Assembly: GCA_016926235.1 (NCBI GenBank)
Contig: JAFGOZ010000205.1
Span: forward strand, 1-6,526
Direction of reading: 5' to 3'
Length of the DNA: 6,526 nucleotides
Origin: Bacteroidales bacterium
Lineage (GTDB): Bacteria > Bacteroidota > Bacteroidia > Bacteroidales > UBA10428
The position numbers and the translations under genes were made by a program. Numbering within the stretch: position 1 is the stretch's first letter; each line of letters starts with the position of its first letter. Shown in pieces: positions 6,438 through 6,526 of this stretch. Under the pieces are notes generated by a model that was not told where the DNA came from, ran no database searches, and saw nothing but the letters and a program-made list of their open reading frames with translations.

Positions 6438-6526
6438 GCTAACGTTTTGCGTGTAAGTTTAGACACGGATTTCGGGCTTCTTTCCTGTCGTGGTACGCCG
6501 CAGTTGGAGCGGGGTAGGGCGATGGA
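6438..6526 (-). repeat. Truncated palindromic attC-like element D, upstream of the PLD-EVE gene
   Basis: The left part of a fourth copy, cut by the window edge. It starts GCTAAC (6438-6443), followed by an arm GTGTAAGTTTAGACACGG whose partner is outside the window. GATTTCG (6468-6474) stands where the other copies have GATTGCG. GCCGCAGTTGG (6497-6507) is shared with element B, and GAGCGGGGTAG directly after it parallels GAGCGGGCTA in element A and AAGCGGGCTA in element C. The identification rests on these shared motifs and on position, because the palindrome itself cannot be seen. In the direction of transcription the core GTTAGCC lies about 18 bases before the PLD-EVE start codon. Confidence 0.55.

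Noticed and set aside
82..6526. CRISPR array or insertion-sequence/MITE interpretation of the palindromes
   Set aside because: Repeats are far too long and widely spaced for CRISPR. Arms differ in sequence between copies and no target-site duplication was seen, which argues against recent transposition of a single MITE.

Overview
The window reads as an accessory, horizontally acquired segment of an AT-rich Bacteroidota-like chromosome. The reasons are AT-rich coding sequence, near absence of Shine-Dalgarno sequences (one weak exception at gajB), a short Bacteroidota-style secretory signal, and structured, relatively GC-richer repeats of the GCTAAC...GTTAGC type between genes. No rRNA, tRNA, transposase, integrase or CRISPR array is visible, so the taxonomic placement is an inference.

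All four convincing genes lie on the minus strand. In transcriptional order (right to left) they are: a PLD-family nuclease fused to a PUA/EVE-like domain (5349-6419); a secreted protein of unknown function with a C-terminal SH3b-like segment (4461-5210); and a two-gene operon encoding an OLD-type ATPase/TOPRIM nuclease (2078-4168) and a UvrD-like helicase (325-2085), overlapping by 8 bases. This pair has the architecture of the Gabija anti-phage system (GajA-GajB). The PLD-EVE protein is probably a second, independent defence enzyme, possibly a restriction nuclease that senses modified DNA.

The most striking structure is non-coding. Every gene unit is bounded by a roughly 130-base imperfect palindrome (82-209, 4315-4445, 5236-5363, and a truncated one from 6438). 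The two arms of each copy match each other, but the arms differ between copies, so the fold is conserved rather than the sequence. Mismatches in the three complete copies are mostly of a kind that gives G.T pairs only on the plus strand, the strand opposite the genes. Short central motifs (GATTGCG, AGCGGG.TA, GCCGCAGTTGG) recur. One-gene or one-operon units in one orientation, separated by folded sites, resemble an integron gene-cassette array with attC-like sites, although the canonical GTTRRRY core is not met. The working picture is a cassette-like defence array: PLD-EVE nuclease, secreted protein, Gabija.

The gajA leader (4169-4314) is the one long 5' region. It holds a nested inverted-repeat structure and a 34-codon open frame that ends three bases before the gajA start codon, in the same frame. 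Positions 210-324 and 1-81 contain no gene I can support.
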